Part shown: in pieces, positions 23,483-36,729 of the stretch
Layout: each line of letters opens with the position of its first letter
Position numbering within the stretch: position 1 is the stretch's first letter
Assembly (NCBI GenBank): GCA_905182995.1
Contig: CAJJDP010000158.1
Coordinates: forward strand, 62,001 to 126,000
DNA: 64,000 nucleotides
Reading direction: 5' to 3'
From: Paramecium octaurelia
Lineage: Eukaryota > Ciliophora > Oligohymenophorea > Peniculida > Parameciidae
The notes under the pieces: model-generated
The model's input: only the letters and a program-made list of their open reading frames with translations
What the model was told of the DNA's origin: nothing
Database searches by the model: none
Program-made: the position numbers and the translations under genes

Positions 23483-25068
23483 TCATTTCTTTTTCTTCTT
23501 CTATTTGAATTACTCCTATAATTAGTTTAATGCAAATGTTTCTGTCTCCACCACTTCAGAATGAACACTTGGATCTGAATCAAAATCACCGCCCTTCGAC
23601 ACATGAGATTGTGCAGTCAAAGGAAACTCATTGTTGTCAAACCATTAATTATTGATTTCATTCTTTATGTTTATAAAGAACAAATCGTATTCATCGAATC
23701 CTATACTGCAATCTCCATACTCATCTTAGCATCCCCTCTCCAATTGTTCCTACGTTATGCAATTGGAACCATAGCAAAACAAATTTCTCAGACTCCCTTT
23801 TTGAGTCTTCAACCTGCCTTTGTCATCCAATTAATACAACCCAAAACTATATTGAAATTAAACTAAATTGCCATCTGTGTCCTTGATTTCTATTTGATTG
23901 CACTTGCATTCCTTCCCATCTATGAATTGATTCGAAATTGGATCATCCTGAGATAGTGATACTCGAACTTCTTAGGTGGCAAGCATTTTCAAAAACAGGA
24001 TTTTTGATTTACCCCTCAATCCAGTAAGATAATTGGCTTCTCCGTTTTTATTTATCTACTACTCTGGAATGGTGATGTAATCATTCTAATGATTGCTAAA
24101 ATACGGTCTTGGAGGTTTGGCAAAGTATATTTTAAGCTCTCCCTTTTTGTATTCAGGCAATGCAACATCCTTATATTATCATGTCTTACTGTGTAATGCC
24201 ATATATATTTCTGTGGTACAAGCGATCCAAAACATGAGCACTTCATTGATTTGCATAAGGGACAAGTGTATATTTTTTAAGTGTAAGCATTAATTTGTTC
24301 ATTGTTAATGTACATAACAGGACCACTTAGTAAGAGTTCAGCACACTCGAATGCTTTCTATCCACTTCCCACTATGTGTCTTGGATTCTGTTTTAGAGTT
24401 TCAATCAAGCCTTATTCCTAACAGAATATGTCTGCAGGGGTTTGCTCTCTCCCTGTGCAAAGTAATACATGCTTAAAGATCAATTATTTATTTGTACTCT
24501 TGCTTTAATTGTTCGGTACTTGTCTTTGATTTAAGTATCGGCTCTACAAATTATTTTAATACTCTTACGATAAGCTCTGCGTTCTTATCTAAAACCATCC
24601 ATCAGCCAACAGTCGGATTGCTATTGCTTCTCTTTGAGGATGAAATATTTGCATTTTTTTTAATGTGTAAATATGTTTCAACAACACACTCCCCAACAAT
24701 CTTAGGAAATATCCTGCCAATGATTTCGGAGGGCATTTCTCTCCATATTGAACCAGAGTCTTGTAAGCCTGAGTATCTGTTAGATCCTTACAGATCGATA
24801 TCATTTGGTTGGTTTTATGGAAGTACATCAACTTCAATAATTCAGTCGCAGAGTAAGTGGTATAATTCATTTTGCTTTCCAGATTTCCAGAACCAAAACA
24901 TTTCCCCTTCTCTACTATCCCTATTCCCAATCCATTCAAATATTCAGGCAATCTTCACTATAGAATCTAAAACCAATACCTCGATGTCCTGAACAAGTTG
25001 TATAGAAATTTCACAGAAGCAGGTCCTCCTCCAATTATCAATAAGTTATACTTTTCTTCAATTTCCAT
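23483..25068 (-). CDS. FAD/NAD(P)-binding oxidoreductase with Cys-rich segment
   Basis: 496 residues after four introns (27, 22, 26, 20 nt). The N-terminus has a dinucleotide-binding fold, YNLLIIGGGPAS (residues 7-18), and later HVLLCTGREQTP, the second flavoprotein ATG-like motif. Near residue 275 a cluster TCPLCKSMKCSCFG could bind metal or be structural. The C-terminal third (RGKSKILFLKMLATQEVRV onward) is soluble, ends in a Lys run and has no recognised domain. It looks like a class of single-component flavoproteins of unknown substrate. Two introns end in AAG. Confidence 0.75.
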
Positions 25069-25643
25069 TTTTTATTTAAATAAATTATCACTAATACAAA
25101 TAGTCATTCTGAATTCAACCGGATAATTAAATCGATAGGATTGACTCACCCATTAGCCATGTAGAGAAGAAATGAATTATAAATAGACAATAAAAACAAT
25201 ATTTTGAAATTGCTTATCCATAGCATGATTTTATTTGAGCAAATGATCTTTCTCTCTTTCATTTTTGCATCATCTTTATAACACTTTTTACTAAGAATTC
25301 ACGAATTCTATTTGTTTACTTTTCTTCAATTACACTTGCTTATACTCTACCTTACAAGTCATTTAAGATTATTATTATTCTCAAAGACATTACACCTTAA
25401 TTACATTGATGTTCCTATTATCTAATTTAGAATCTATTTCTAATAATGTATTATCTATTTTGAATTGCCAATTCTATTTATAATTAATATATTTAACAAA
25501 GAATTAACTGTTGATATTCTTACTCCCACTAAGGATCTGTATTAATAGCATATATCAATGTAGAGATCAAAGAGATACTAGGTTGATGAAAGTCTATGAT
25601 TATAAAAATAACGTGTATATGAAAAACTTGCAAAATATATAAA
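25069..25643. other. AT-rich intergenic region
   Basis: About 575 bp between the FAD oxidoreductase start and the PP1 stop. No coding character or repeats that I can support. Confidence 0.5.
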
Positions 25644-26730
25644 TCAATTTACGAACTTGGCATTGCCTGTCTTATGCTATTAAGCAGCTCCCTATCCTTA
25701 TTCAGCTGGCTTTAGGATTTAGAAAGAACACATTAATGATTCATCAATTGACATCATGGAACCTATGGTTTTGAATTATGTTAGTACCCGCATTATCGAA
25801 TTCTCCGCAATAGTTTGGTGCTGAAAACAAGGTGACTAGTTATCTTTTGGAAAAGAATTCATATCCATCTTCCACAACCTAATTAGTTTATTATTGGTAC
25901 TTAATGAGCTCGGCAGATTAAGTCCAATTCATGTTTTTTTAAGAACACTTGGACTATTTCCTGGCTGAAAACGTAGGAAACACCTCTCTCATTGTCTGCC
26001 CACCCCTAGACGTCCTTGTCTGGATCTGACCATAACAAGTCACACAGTAATCCAGTGTCTGGCACATCGGTTGGTCTCATAATTCTTCTTATTTGTTCCA
26101 GATTTGAAAGTTCAGGAGACAATCCCCCATGCATACATAAGATTTTTTCATCTATCAATGCTGCTACTGGTAGACAATTAAAACAATCTGTGAATGTTTT
26201 CCATAATTTGATTGTGTATCTTCTCTTGCCTATTAAATCGATCAAATGTTTACATTCATCATAAAATCCATAGATCCTATTGATTGATGCACATTCATGA
26301 TTACCCCTCAAAAGAAAGAAATTTTCAGGATACTTAATTTTGTAAGCCAACAATAAACAAATTGTCTCCAATGATTATTTGCCTAACATTAACACGAATT
26401 CAAACCTCGATCTACATAATCACCCAAAAATAAATAATTGCTTTCAGGTGGATACCCTCCGTATTCAAATAGTCTCAACAAATCGAAGTATTGACCATGT
26501 ACATCACCTAAATTAAATTAATAGAATATATGGATACCGCATATTTTCAAAGGAGCTTCCAATTCCAATAAAATAGGTTGGGATATGAAAATATCTCTGG
26601 CTTTGATGCAAAGACCTCTTACTTCAGCCTCACTAAGGTTCACATTCTTCCCTGGCTTGCTTCCCCTTACACTGAGCAACCTCTCGATAATATTGTCCAC
26701 ATCAATTTCACCTTTACCATCCTTATTCAT
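25644..26730 (-). CDS. Serine/threonine phosphatase PP1 catalytic subunit
   Basis: 328 residues, four introns (30, 23, 22, 25 nt). Metal-binding and catalytic motifs are intact: [30 protein letters not shown] with following [35 protein letters not shown] and [10 protein letters not shown]. The Arg-Ile-Tyr-Gly-Phe-Tyr loop and [19 protein letters not shown] identify PP1 rather than PP2A. The C-terminus lacks the exact TPPR inhibitory site and ends in a short Gln-rich tail. It dephosphorylates many substrates through regulatory partners. Confidence 0.95.
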
Positions 26731-26918
26731 TTTATTAATATAGAAATTAATATTAATATTAATTCATTTAAATTAATTCATTTAATTTCTTTTATTAACT
26801 GTGAGAATTTTTATTAACTATTAATTACATTCAATAAATAGTTATTTTAAGGTTCTCCCCTTTATTCAAACAATTCCGATTTATTCATATATTTCCACTA
26901 ATTTTATAAATTGCATAA

Positions 26919-27212
26919 ATGGGTCACCTAAACATTGACATCGATTTCCCTATATAAATTGAAAATGAAGTTTGGGTTACAAGCAATACGATGACAAAAA
27001 CTCTTTCTCAATCATTAAAGTTAAACAATGGAATAATGACCTTTACTAAGTTTTACAAGTATTGTATTCGTTATTATCAAAGGCTTGTAATTAAGAAATT
27101 ATAATGTAAATAAGTAAATCTTATTAAATATCAAATTGTATATCTTGTAATATTGTTTACGTCCACTCCAATCAAAAAAATGATTCATTCAAAATATGGC
27201 ATCATTAAATGA
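26919..27212 (+). CDS. Small hypothetical protein
   Basis: 97-codon frame from ATG 26919 to TGA 27210. The first half looks protein-like (MGHLNIDIDFPIQIENEVWV...). The second half is AT-rich and basic, and could contain unrecognised introns. It is divergent from PP1. No family recognised. Confidence 0.35.
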
Positions 27213-27450
27213 TTATTATTATCACTTGACCTCTTAAAGCAAGTTGATTTCTAGCAGTCTTGCTTCTATTAATACTCTATTGGAATATTCATAGGAAGGA
27301 ATTTCATTGACTAATACAAATAGTTAATTAAGAAACTTATAGGTATTAAGAATGGAGTTTTTGTTTAGATTTCAAAAAAATAAAATAGACAGCATAGATG
27401 ATTTAAATGATGAGATATAACCATTGATAACTAATTGAAACAAATTTTTA

Positions 27451-28387
27451 TCATTTTCTTTTTAGTTTCTACTCTGAACTTTATTTGAAAATGGGTTTTA
27501 ATCTTCTGTCCTATTAATTGATATTAATTGAAGTACTTTTTCATGCATTATGGTTGAATATTGAAAGTGTCCCTACAACTCTTCTACTCCTTGGATTCTG
27601 GCGTAGGTGATCTAGCAAATCTAAGGGTTATTGAGGTTTAAAACTTACTTTTTCTGAATTAAATTTGCTCCACTTCCTATTGTGGAATTCCAGATAAAAC
27701 TTTGGGATGTCCAAGGGATCATAAAAGTTGATGAAGGCGTAACCCACATTACATTTGTTCTATGATCATAACATTAATATTATACTGTAAAGTCAATTGG
27801 TAAATAAAAGAAATTGTAAGTATCCCTATTATTGCAGTCTATCTCCTCAAGAAGAAGAGGCTAGGAGTATTTGTTTGGGATATTCTTTATCATCAAGGTC
27901 GTTCTATTGTCTTTCGGTATCTTAGAATATTTATAAATATATTTTACATTCTGTAATTGAATTTGGAATTGGGTTGTTTGCTGTTAAGGTTCATAGCGTC
28001 TTTTGTTTTTGAATTGAAACATCTAGAAGGAGGTTGGCATTGTGGAACTAAATACTTCGTCCCAACCCAAGGAAGATCCACTGATTGAGAGATTCACCTC
28101 CTGAATCTATTGATTGGAGTTCTTCGATAGAGTCTCAGGCAGAGTCGATCCATTCGAATAGAGTGTTCTTGATCTGTTTTTTATGACTGGCTAAGAAGGT
28201 TGCTGATTCGTGAATTACTCAACTTCTTCATCATCGTCTATGTTCAATTGCTATATAAGTAACTTAATCTTACTTTCAAGCAATCTTAGACTTGATTCAC
28301 TTAGGATGCAGCCTCCTTCTTCTGTCCCGAGGGTTTAACGAATTGAGAAAGGACATTTGGGTCAATCCTAAATACAATAGGTTTCAT
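27451..28387 (-). CDS. Mei2-type RNA-binding protein (C-terminal RRM)
   Basis: 277 residues, four introns (23, 26, 28, 26 nt). The N-terminal half is polar with low complexity. The C-terminal half is the distinctive Mei2 RRM: RTTLMIKNIPNKYSQPLLLE, DTYNFFYLPIDFT, NKCNVGYAFINFYDPLDIP, the WSKFNSEK segment, ARIQGVEELQGHF and an ending near RRLKPIF. Mei2 in fission yeast binds meiRNA and drives meiosis; plants have Mei2-like proteins. This copy keeps only the C-terminal RRM and is much shorter than those proteins. Confidence 0.9.
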
Positions 28388-28977
28388 TATTAAATAAATA
28401 ATATATTTGAGTAGTGCAAGGCCTCGAATGCTATATTTGTATATTTTCAAGATTTTTAAAAATAATTTATAACACATATTAGTTTGGCACTAAATTGAAA
28501 CACATGCCTTCTTGAACTTTAATCGATCACAATGCTGAATGCCAATTATGCTAGTCAATTATAATGTGTTTAATTTCACATTATAAAATCTTATAAATCT
28601 TATAAATCTTATAAAATCTTATAAATTTATCAGAATCTCCATTGATACAATGTTCTCATAAGTACCCTGGGATACTTTACATAAGAGATGTATGTATTTC
28701 TACCCTCTTGAGGTGTTCAAATAATTTGTTTATGAATCACTGAATTAATTTAATAAATTTTATTCCATCATATGTAATCATTTATAATTTAGATGTCTAC
28801 ATACAAGTATATTAGATTTACTAAATTAGTGGTTTGTTGATTGTATTTAAATATGAAAGGTGAGCATTTTACTTTAAAACCTCAAATCTCGTTAATTTAA
28901 TAATATTCATGGCATGAGGTAAAATTTTGGAATTAGTACAAAATTATTGTTTTACTACAATAATTAATTTAAATTAA
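28388..28977. other. Intergenic region with short tandem repeat
   Basis: 590 bp upstream of both divergent genes. It contains the TTATAAATC-type repeat listed separately. Nothing else supported. Confidence 0.5.
28581..28630. repeat. Tandem TTATAAATC/TTATAAAATC repeat
   Basis: About five head-to-tail copies of a 9-10 nt unit in the spacer before the TmcB-like gene. Probably a simple AT-rich microsatellite. Confidence 0.8.
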
Positions 28978-31900
28978 ATGAGAATTACTTTGATTGACAA
29001 CTTAACCATTGTAGCTCACTCTCAACACAGAAATTCAACAGAGGATGCGCTCTCTAAACTATTAATGATAATACCATACATCCAATACATCTCTCTGCTA
29101 ACACCTCAACATGGATGGCAATATTGGAAATACAAAGACGGGTATTTAATTTTTATCTCAAGAGCCTCCTCATATTTCACTATTACACCCTTTTTCGAAT
29201 TCCAAAATAATTTTATTTATTATCCTTTTACCATTTTTAGTCTCATAATACTGCTAGGTGTGTTATTTTACTTGAGTTTTTTCAGCTTAGAATTGAACTC
29301 CAAAAGTAGGAAGGCTAATTATTAGGAAGGGAGAACAAGTCTCTTGTGCTCAATAATTTTATTTTCAATTTAAACTCTCCAAATACCGTGTTTTAAGTTT
29401 TATATATAATAAATAATTGTTGCCAACCGCAACAATTAGACAAATCAACTAATAATCAACATGTGCACATTAATTCTGTATTTTTTGTATGTACTAGTGT
29501 GCGAGTATTTTTTACGAATTTATTCGTTCACTCCATACCATCCTATGTAATAGAAGTTTACAAAGTTAAGGAGTTCAGTAATATTGTTCAATTTAATTGC
29601 AATAGTCTTAACATTAGATGATTAATCAAAATTATACAATCTAATTGGTTTACTTGTTTTGCATTTGATCTTTGTCACCAAATGCCTAAATTACTTATAC
29701 TTTTAATCGGACATCCCTAGCAAAAACATGATGGAATTTTAAATTTCATTTGCCCTTGAGTCATTAGCAATTTTAATCACTTTGAATGTTGCATCTAAAA
29801 ATAAGATATTCCCTGAAGAGCAAATAGCAATTTACATAATGTTCGTTCTCAGTCTCGGATTAATCATAGGTAATCACCTATTCTCCTTTCTTTATCAATA
29901 CAACTTCATCAGATAAACTAGACAACTCAATCTAATCTATGAATTGTATTCTTGCATCTGCAATATTAATTCTAACTCTATAACCAGACAACATATACTC
30001 ATTTTTCAGTTGATCAACAATGAAAAGTTTTCCAAATTTAAACAAAAAGCTCTTATTAGTAACAAAAGTACAAACATGTCTGATTACTATAAATTGGGAT
30101 TGTATCTGATAACTGAAATGTTCATTGAACTATTAAACGAATAAAAGAATGAGATCGAAGAAACTCAATTACTATTTGTCACTTTTCTGGTCTTTGTAAG
30201 AAAAAAGCCACTTGTAGCCTATGTTCAATTTAAGAGATTTGAATAGAATGTTAATTATCAGAAGTCCTATTATTATTGTTTAATTAAAGAAAGAATCGAC
30301 TTGCATCTACAGAAAAGGATTTAGGAAGTTTAAAAGATTTATCAAAATAAACAAGTTTAATAATTAAAAAACGATGTCAACAATGAGAAAAGAATCACCA
30401 CACTTGAATTATATCAATTTTGTTAATTGGAGGAGTACTTCTAAAAAGCACTACTTGATATTATTTAATATAAGATCAGTATTTGGAAATTTTAGATATA
30501 AGGTTGCCAATCAATTTATGAATTTTAAACTTTTGCACTTCCCTTAAGTAAAAAAATAATTGACTGTATTCTATACTTAAGAGAACAGTAAATCAATGTG
30601 GTAAAAGAAGAGTTTATAAAATCTTGTGAAGACGTTTTAACTTTGAAAATTTGTTCTATGTTCCACAGTTTTGTACTAAATGATTATTGTATTTCCCTTT
30701 TATGTGAATAGAAGATTTCAGATCTAATAACCATAGAACTTCAATAAAAGACATTGTCAAGATCGAACATTTTAAACGATAACACTGTCCTAGTCATCCT
30801 TAGTATGGTAAAACAATTAGGATAAATATTAAATATCAATAAAAGTCAATTAGCAAATTACTTTGGATATTCTGTAATGGAAATTAACTAAATTATTAAT
30901 ATCAGAGAATTGATGCCATTACATTTCGGCTAATAACACGATAGATTTCTACAATCTTATATCAAGGAAGCAAAAACAGACCTTGTGTTTAAAGACGTTA
31001 TTACATTTGGTAGAACTAAGACTGGATTTTTAATTCCTTAATACATTAATATTTATAATAACTACAATATCTTGGATGATTTTACTTTAATTGGTGGTCT
31101 CACAAAAATAACAGATTCCCAAAATTATCTGTTATTCGATGAGTATGGTCGAATTATTGGGATTACACAAGAAATGAGTAAATTTTTGATACCAAAAGAA
31201 AACTTAGAATTCTTCTTACAGAACATTGATCTATTTTATGTCTACATGTTTCTACCTCATATCCATTTGTATATTAGTGATATGCTCTCAAAGAAAGAAG
31301 AAACAATCTCATAAAAGTCCGTGGTTCTCTATGTTTACCAAGATCTAGTTAAATTATCTAAAATCCATGAATCTATTTTTTCGACTTTCCAGGCTCAATC
31401 ACTTAGATAAATCGAATAAACTAATAAGACAATTACTTAATTTGAACATCTAAGTTCTATGATACACAGTCCGAAGCAAGGCATGAATTAAAGATTGATT
31501 ACTGAATTAAAGCCCATCAATTAATAAGAAAATCCACTCGCAATAGATCCAAATAGATATTTTCAAAATGATTACAAATAAGAGAGGAAACATAACTTAT
31601 CAACCCTACTCGAGTAGAAAGAATAACAAATGGGTGACTTTCTAAATGCTATAGAAGTAATGCTATTACTATATTTAGGAGTTGTAAAAAAGCATGTATT
31701 AGTGTACAGCTAAAATACGATTGGTTGAATTTGGTAAGAAAGTACAGAAATAATACTATTTCATCTTTGATTGCTCTGATTTTATTGACAAAAGCAATCT
31801 ATAGGATGATGAAAAGAAATAGTTTATAGCTTAGTAAAGTGAATTGCGCAATGTCAATAATCGAAATTGTAGTAACAAACAGAGTCAATATAAGAGTTCT

Positions 31901-34117
31901 GATTAGTAAATGGATTCTTCAATTGCCAGTCCTATTTATTCTCAAATGTAATAGCAGAGTTGTCTTGGTCAACATTCAAACTCAAATCAAATTTTTACTT
32001 ATGGCAATAAAAGAGGATCTAAGCAAATAGATGCTCTAGCTCAAGTGGAATCAGAAAGCTTTCATGAAGTCATTAGCAATGATATTAATTAGAACAATAA
32101 CAATGAACATCATTCCAATCAAGGAGCATTACTTAAGTCTTAATCTAGTGGTAAATCTGGTTCATCTTCATAGACTGCAATTGAAATTGTCAACAAATTC
32201 AAAACTCAAACCTCTCTAATCTCAAGTCTAACTATTGTATCAATCTTAAAGATTATAATAATATTGCTGTTTATTATTTTTATGTCGATCAACTTAGTTC
32301 AAGTCAGGAACTTTAATAATCAAGTAATAAACTTTATATCCGAAATCAATCTACCAATTAATTTTAACAAATACTTTTTAAATGTATTTACTCATTCTTG
32401 GATGGTTACCATGAAAAATTTAAACATCTTAAATACAAGCTAATTTATAGAGAACCAACTGGAGGAGTAATCGGATCTTATGAAAACCACCTTTTTAAAT
32501 CTTACAAACATGTATGGTAGCTTTATATCTCTTGAAGAAAGTCATTACTTAGATGAAATTTAAATAATCCATTTAGATGAAAATTTATCTGTAGAAGATG
32601 TTGAATTTACAGCTTATCTATATTATCTTGAACAGGCAGGATTTAGATTAACGCATAGTGAGGATCAATACCATTATTTGAGCAATCTTCTAAAATACAG
32701 GATAAATTTTGGAAACATAATCAACAACAATGAAAAGGTCATTACTTCATTAAGTTCATTTTTTGAAATTTAATAAAACGAAAAGATTTCCACATTTTTT
32801 AATTCAATTTTGATTTAAATCATAGTTATTGGCATCGTTATTCTATCTTAACTGTTTTTTTGGAAGAAAATTGAGTTATATTGTTAAAGAATATTGATGT
32901 TGTCAAATAGACTGAGTGAAAAAGCAGCAGAAACCCAAATCAGTAAGTTCAAATTAATAATCACTGTGATCAAACAACTTTATGGTGAATTCGGTTTCAA
33001 ATAGAGAAATTGTTGTAAGCTTTGCTATTCTGATTTCTAGTAAAAGAGGGTTAATCTAAAATCACTACATAGCAAAAAATAGCGAGAATCCATTTTTAAT
33101 TCAAGTCAAGCAGAATCATATAATAAAAAATCAACTTAATTAACAATCCCTTTGAATTCTAGAATACAAAGCCCTTCTATTAAATTGATTCTAGAGAGCA
33201 TTTTAGTTTTATCCTTAGCCATTTTTGTAATTTTGTATTTCTTAGGCAGTTATCTGATATATATTGAGTAGAGTTCGTAATTATCGCCTACATAAGAATT
33301 GGCAATGGATTATATTTCATTTTATATTGATTTTGAAAACACTGTTGCAATTTTGTTAATACTAAAATCTGAACTTCAGATTTATAATTATATGAAGGAA
33401 ATGATTCCTTCTTATGTCAAAATTATCAACGATTATGAAAATCACTTAAATACAATTCCTCTTCTTCTAAGTGTTTATAACTTTGATCACAGCAATTTCA
33501 ATGACATTTATAATAACATAATATAATCCGATTCTATGAACGGAGAAGATGAAGTATTCATCCTAGGTTTGTATAATGGAGATTTTTGTTAGCTGTTTTA
33601 TTCCGATATTCCATTTTGCAATAAAAACTTAAGTAAAATTGAATTTTAAAATAAATACGGATAGTTTTATAATAAAGACAATAATTCTGAGTATTTAAGT
33701 AAAGGAATCTCTGGGATGGTAAGTAAAATGGATAATTTTCTCGCTTCCTATTATGAAACTGAAATATAGACAGGATAATCGGTTAAGGACTTTGCTTTAT
33801 TAAACTCACAAATCAATACGTAGGACTTTAACAACATCATCATTCAATATTAGCTTGACACTTTTATAGGTTTTGAAGCCTTCATTGCCAGGATGTAAGA
33901 ATGCATAATATAAGTGATTCACGATCAGCAAGACCAATAAAATATCTATTAGATTTTAGTGGGTGTAATATTTATTTTATTTCTTCTTATTTCATCTGCT
34001 TTTGTTGTAGTGAAAGTCAATTTAAGATTAATTTACATCAGATTGCTAATAACTCTATTGCCCTTAGAAATTATGCTAGACATTTATACCATTTCTTTAT
34101 TGAAACTTTTAAGATGA
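28978..34117 (+). CDS. TmcB-like giant membrane protein with PAS-like region
   Basis: 1,705 residues with a single 22-nt intron at 31657-31678. The N-terminus has six or more hydrophobic segments. A cytoplasmic region follows with the TmcB/PAS signature FGYSVMEINQIINIRELMPLHFGQQHDRFLQSYIK, where FGY-(M/I)-N-I and MP-HF-QQHD are typical of this family. After a Ser/Asn-rich linker come a further TM segment, a globular region and two or more TM segments near the end. Ciliates carry many such proteins, proposed as membrane sensors. The protein's function here is unknown. The start codon choice follows the first ATG after AT-rich DNA. Confidence 0.85.
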
Positions 34118-34186
34118 TTGACAATTTTTCTATTTTTTTATAATTATATTTAAATAAATCTATTTATTTAATTTATTCTCATTTGC

Positions 34187-35836
34187 ATGCTGATTATCTT
34201 CATTTTAGTAGCAACTACACTTCAACTCGACACTACTCTATTTGTTGAAACCTCAGGAATCAAAGAAGTGAAAGTCTTGATGAATGCAGAATAATAGATC
34301 TATTACTAACAATTTGATGACTATGGCAAAATATTGTATACCCCATCAATTACCTAATTAGATCAGTCAATTTTACAGGAAATGACATATCGAAGTCTTT
34401 CTGTTAACCTTTTTACCAAGGAGTTTCTCTAACAATATCATCTGAAGGATTGGTACCATTGGTGAGTCAACAAGTGAAGAAGAGTTTGGATGACCTCTCT
34501 GAGGACGATTTGTTTTTAGGATATCGAGAAAAATTGATTTCATTAGCTAACAGCCCTGATGGAATTTGTGTATTGACTTCGAAAGGAAATGTCTATTTGA
34601 TTGTATCAAATGGCAACAATCCCATTATTATAAAAAATTAAACTCTGCCTCATGTTACTCTAAATCAAGAACCAGAAACATTAGTTTACGATGAAAAATC
34701 AAGATATTTTTTTGCATTTTTCAAAGATCATTTAATAAAATTTTAGTTTCAATAAGAGTAGTTAGATGCAGCTTCAATCTCTGAATGGATTTCTCCGTAA
34801 AAAAAAATGAGGCTTGTTGCTAGCAATGGTTGGCTTTATTGCACTTAAGAAGAAGACGGTTTGCTAATCTATTAAATGTCACATAATCATGTTTAACATG
34901 TTAAAACCATAAAATCAATTGATTTATATAATAAAACTGTAGAGAGCTTTTAAATTGTTGATATTGCAGTTTTTGAAGATAAACTGTACATATTAGATGC
35001 TAAAAATGGAGTATCATTATTTAACATATTTTTCAATGGAACTTTTACAAAAAATGATAAATTTGGAACTATTAACCTCCAAGACTGTCATTCCATTTCT
35101 GCAAAGGATACAACTTTGATTGTTCTTCAAAACTTCAAATAGAGTTTTTAAGTTGTTGAATTTTACGTAAAGAATGATGAATGGATCTAAATCCGAAAGT
35201 ATGTTACTAAGAGCAAGTTACAAAGGGCCGACATAATTGATGATAATCTAGTTATAATAAGAGGATTGCATGATCACAAGATCTTACTCACAAGAATGCC
35301 AGAAAAATATTTAGACAAACAAAATCATTAATTGTAAATTCTTAATTGTTATTTAGGGAAAACTATTTTTTTAGTGGTAATTTGCTTGGAGTTGAAAAAT
35401 CTGGAGATAACAATGATACTCTCATTGCTGTGTCTCCTCATGGATTTTATTAGTTCTCCTATTATTATTATCCCACTTACATGATTTGCAATAGCAATAA
35501 TGCTAAATCAGGACGATACTAATCAAATGTAATTATTATTTCTATGCACGATAGATGATTTTGAAAAGCACAAACTGTTCAAAGAAAATAGAAACACAGG
35601 ATGATTTGTTTTATTGCTGGACTGATTTTCATTATACATTTGAAGTTAAGAGACCCCTGTTCTCTGCAGAAGAATAACAGAATTATACTATTTTTGTGAT
35701 AATTCTTGGCGTTGTTTGTGTAGTAATGTTATCCATGATAGGATACTATTACTCCAAATAACAGAAGAGGTTAAAAAAATTAATAGAAATAGAAAAAAGA
35801 AATAAAGCAAATAAGGTCTAATAATTAAAAGGATGA
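34187..35836 (+). CDS. Type I membrane protein with large beta-rich luminal domain
   Basis: 524 residues, three introns (26, 23, 26 nt). A signal peptide (MLIIFILVATTLQL) starts a luminal domain of about 450 residues made of short beta-strand units (SPDGICVLTSKGNVYLIV, KMRLVASNGWLYCTQEEDG, EDKLYILDAKNGVSLFNIF). These resemble propeller blades. A TM helix (YTIFVIILGVVCVVMLSMIGYYY) and a short basic tail follow. N-glycosylation-type sites are present. No specific family recognised; perhaps a surface or secretory-pathway receptor. It follows the TmcB-like gene by 70 bp in the same direction. Confidence 0.8.
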
Positions 35837-36729
35837 TTATTTAATTTTATATTCTAAGTTGGAATGTAAGGTATATATTTATTTGAAGAAATTATATTTC
35901 TCATTTTTTGATTATTAATTTAATGAGATTTTCTTATCTAAGTTTATTATTTTTTCGCCTGGAAAACAATTAGTAATAATATTATACAATGATTTCGTTA
36001 AAATTGCCTAATTAATTTAAGAATGTCCTGTATAATTGTTATTTATATATTTATACATTTTTTAATTCCATATATGGAAACTATTCAGAGAAATTAAATT
36101 ATAAAATAAATCGACATTAATAATATCTTATTCTGAGAATAAGGGTCTTATAATATATTATGAGGAGTTACTAAATGAAATGATGAATAGAACGTGATTT
36201 ACCTTCATATTTCATGCAATTAAAATCTTATGATACAAGAAAAGAAAAAGGACAAAAATAATTTTATATTCAAAGACATATGGAATACCTAAAAAATTGA
36301 TTTCAAAAGATAATCAAGATTAAATTAAATATTTAATTAAATTCATTAAAAATGGCAATTAAACCTAAAATTAAAATAATGTTGATATAGATATTCAAAG
36401 AGTATTAAAGAATGAAATATTGAGAAGAAATTAAATATTCAATTGAATATTAGTAAGAGAGGATCATTTTAATTTGAATAAAGATACTTACTGAAATTAG
36501 ATTTGGTTAATCCTGAAGATTTGTAAAAAACTAATTTTTAATATTGATACAGAAATATAGAATCGTTATACATAGAATAAATTAATTGAACTTTTTTAGA
36601 ACTTGAATCAATAAAAAACACTATCTAAATTCGAATAATGAGTGTGAAGACAGTTAAATCCTAACATGAAATAGGGGACATAAGGAAAATTAGAAAAAGT
36701 TTAACATAATTAATTTAATATATAATAAA
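35837..36729 (+). pseudogene. Gap with degraded coding stretches
   Basis: From about 36140 to 36690 on the plus strand, fragments read like protein. Examples are YYEELLNEMMNRT, ISKDNQDQIKYLIKFIKNG, VDIDIQRVLKNEILRRN and KLDLVNPEDLQKTNFQ. They are broken by TGA and frame changes with no fitting introns. I read them as a decayed gene. The first 300 bp show nothing. Confidence 0.35.
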
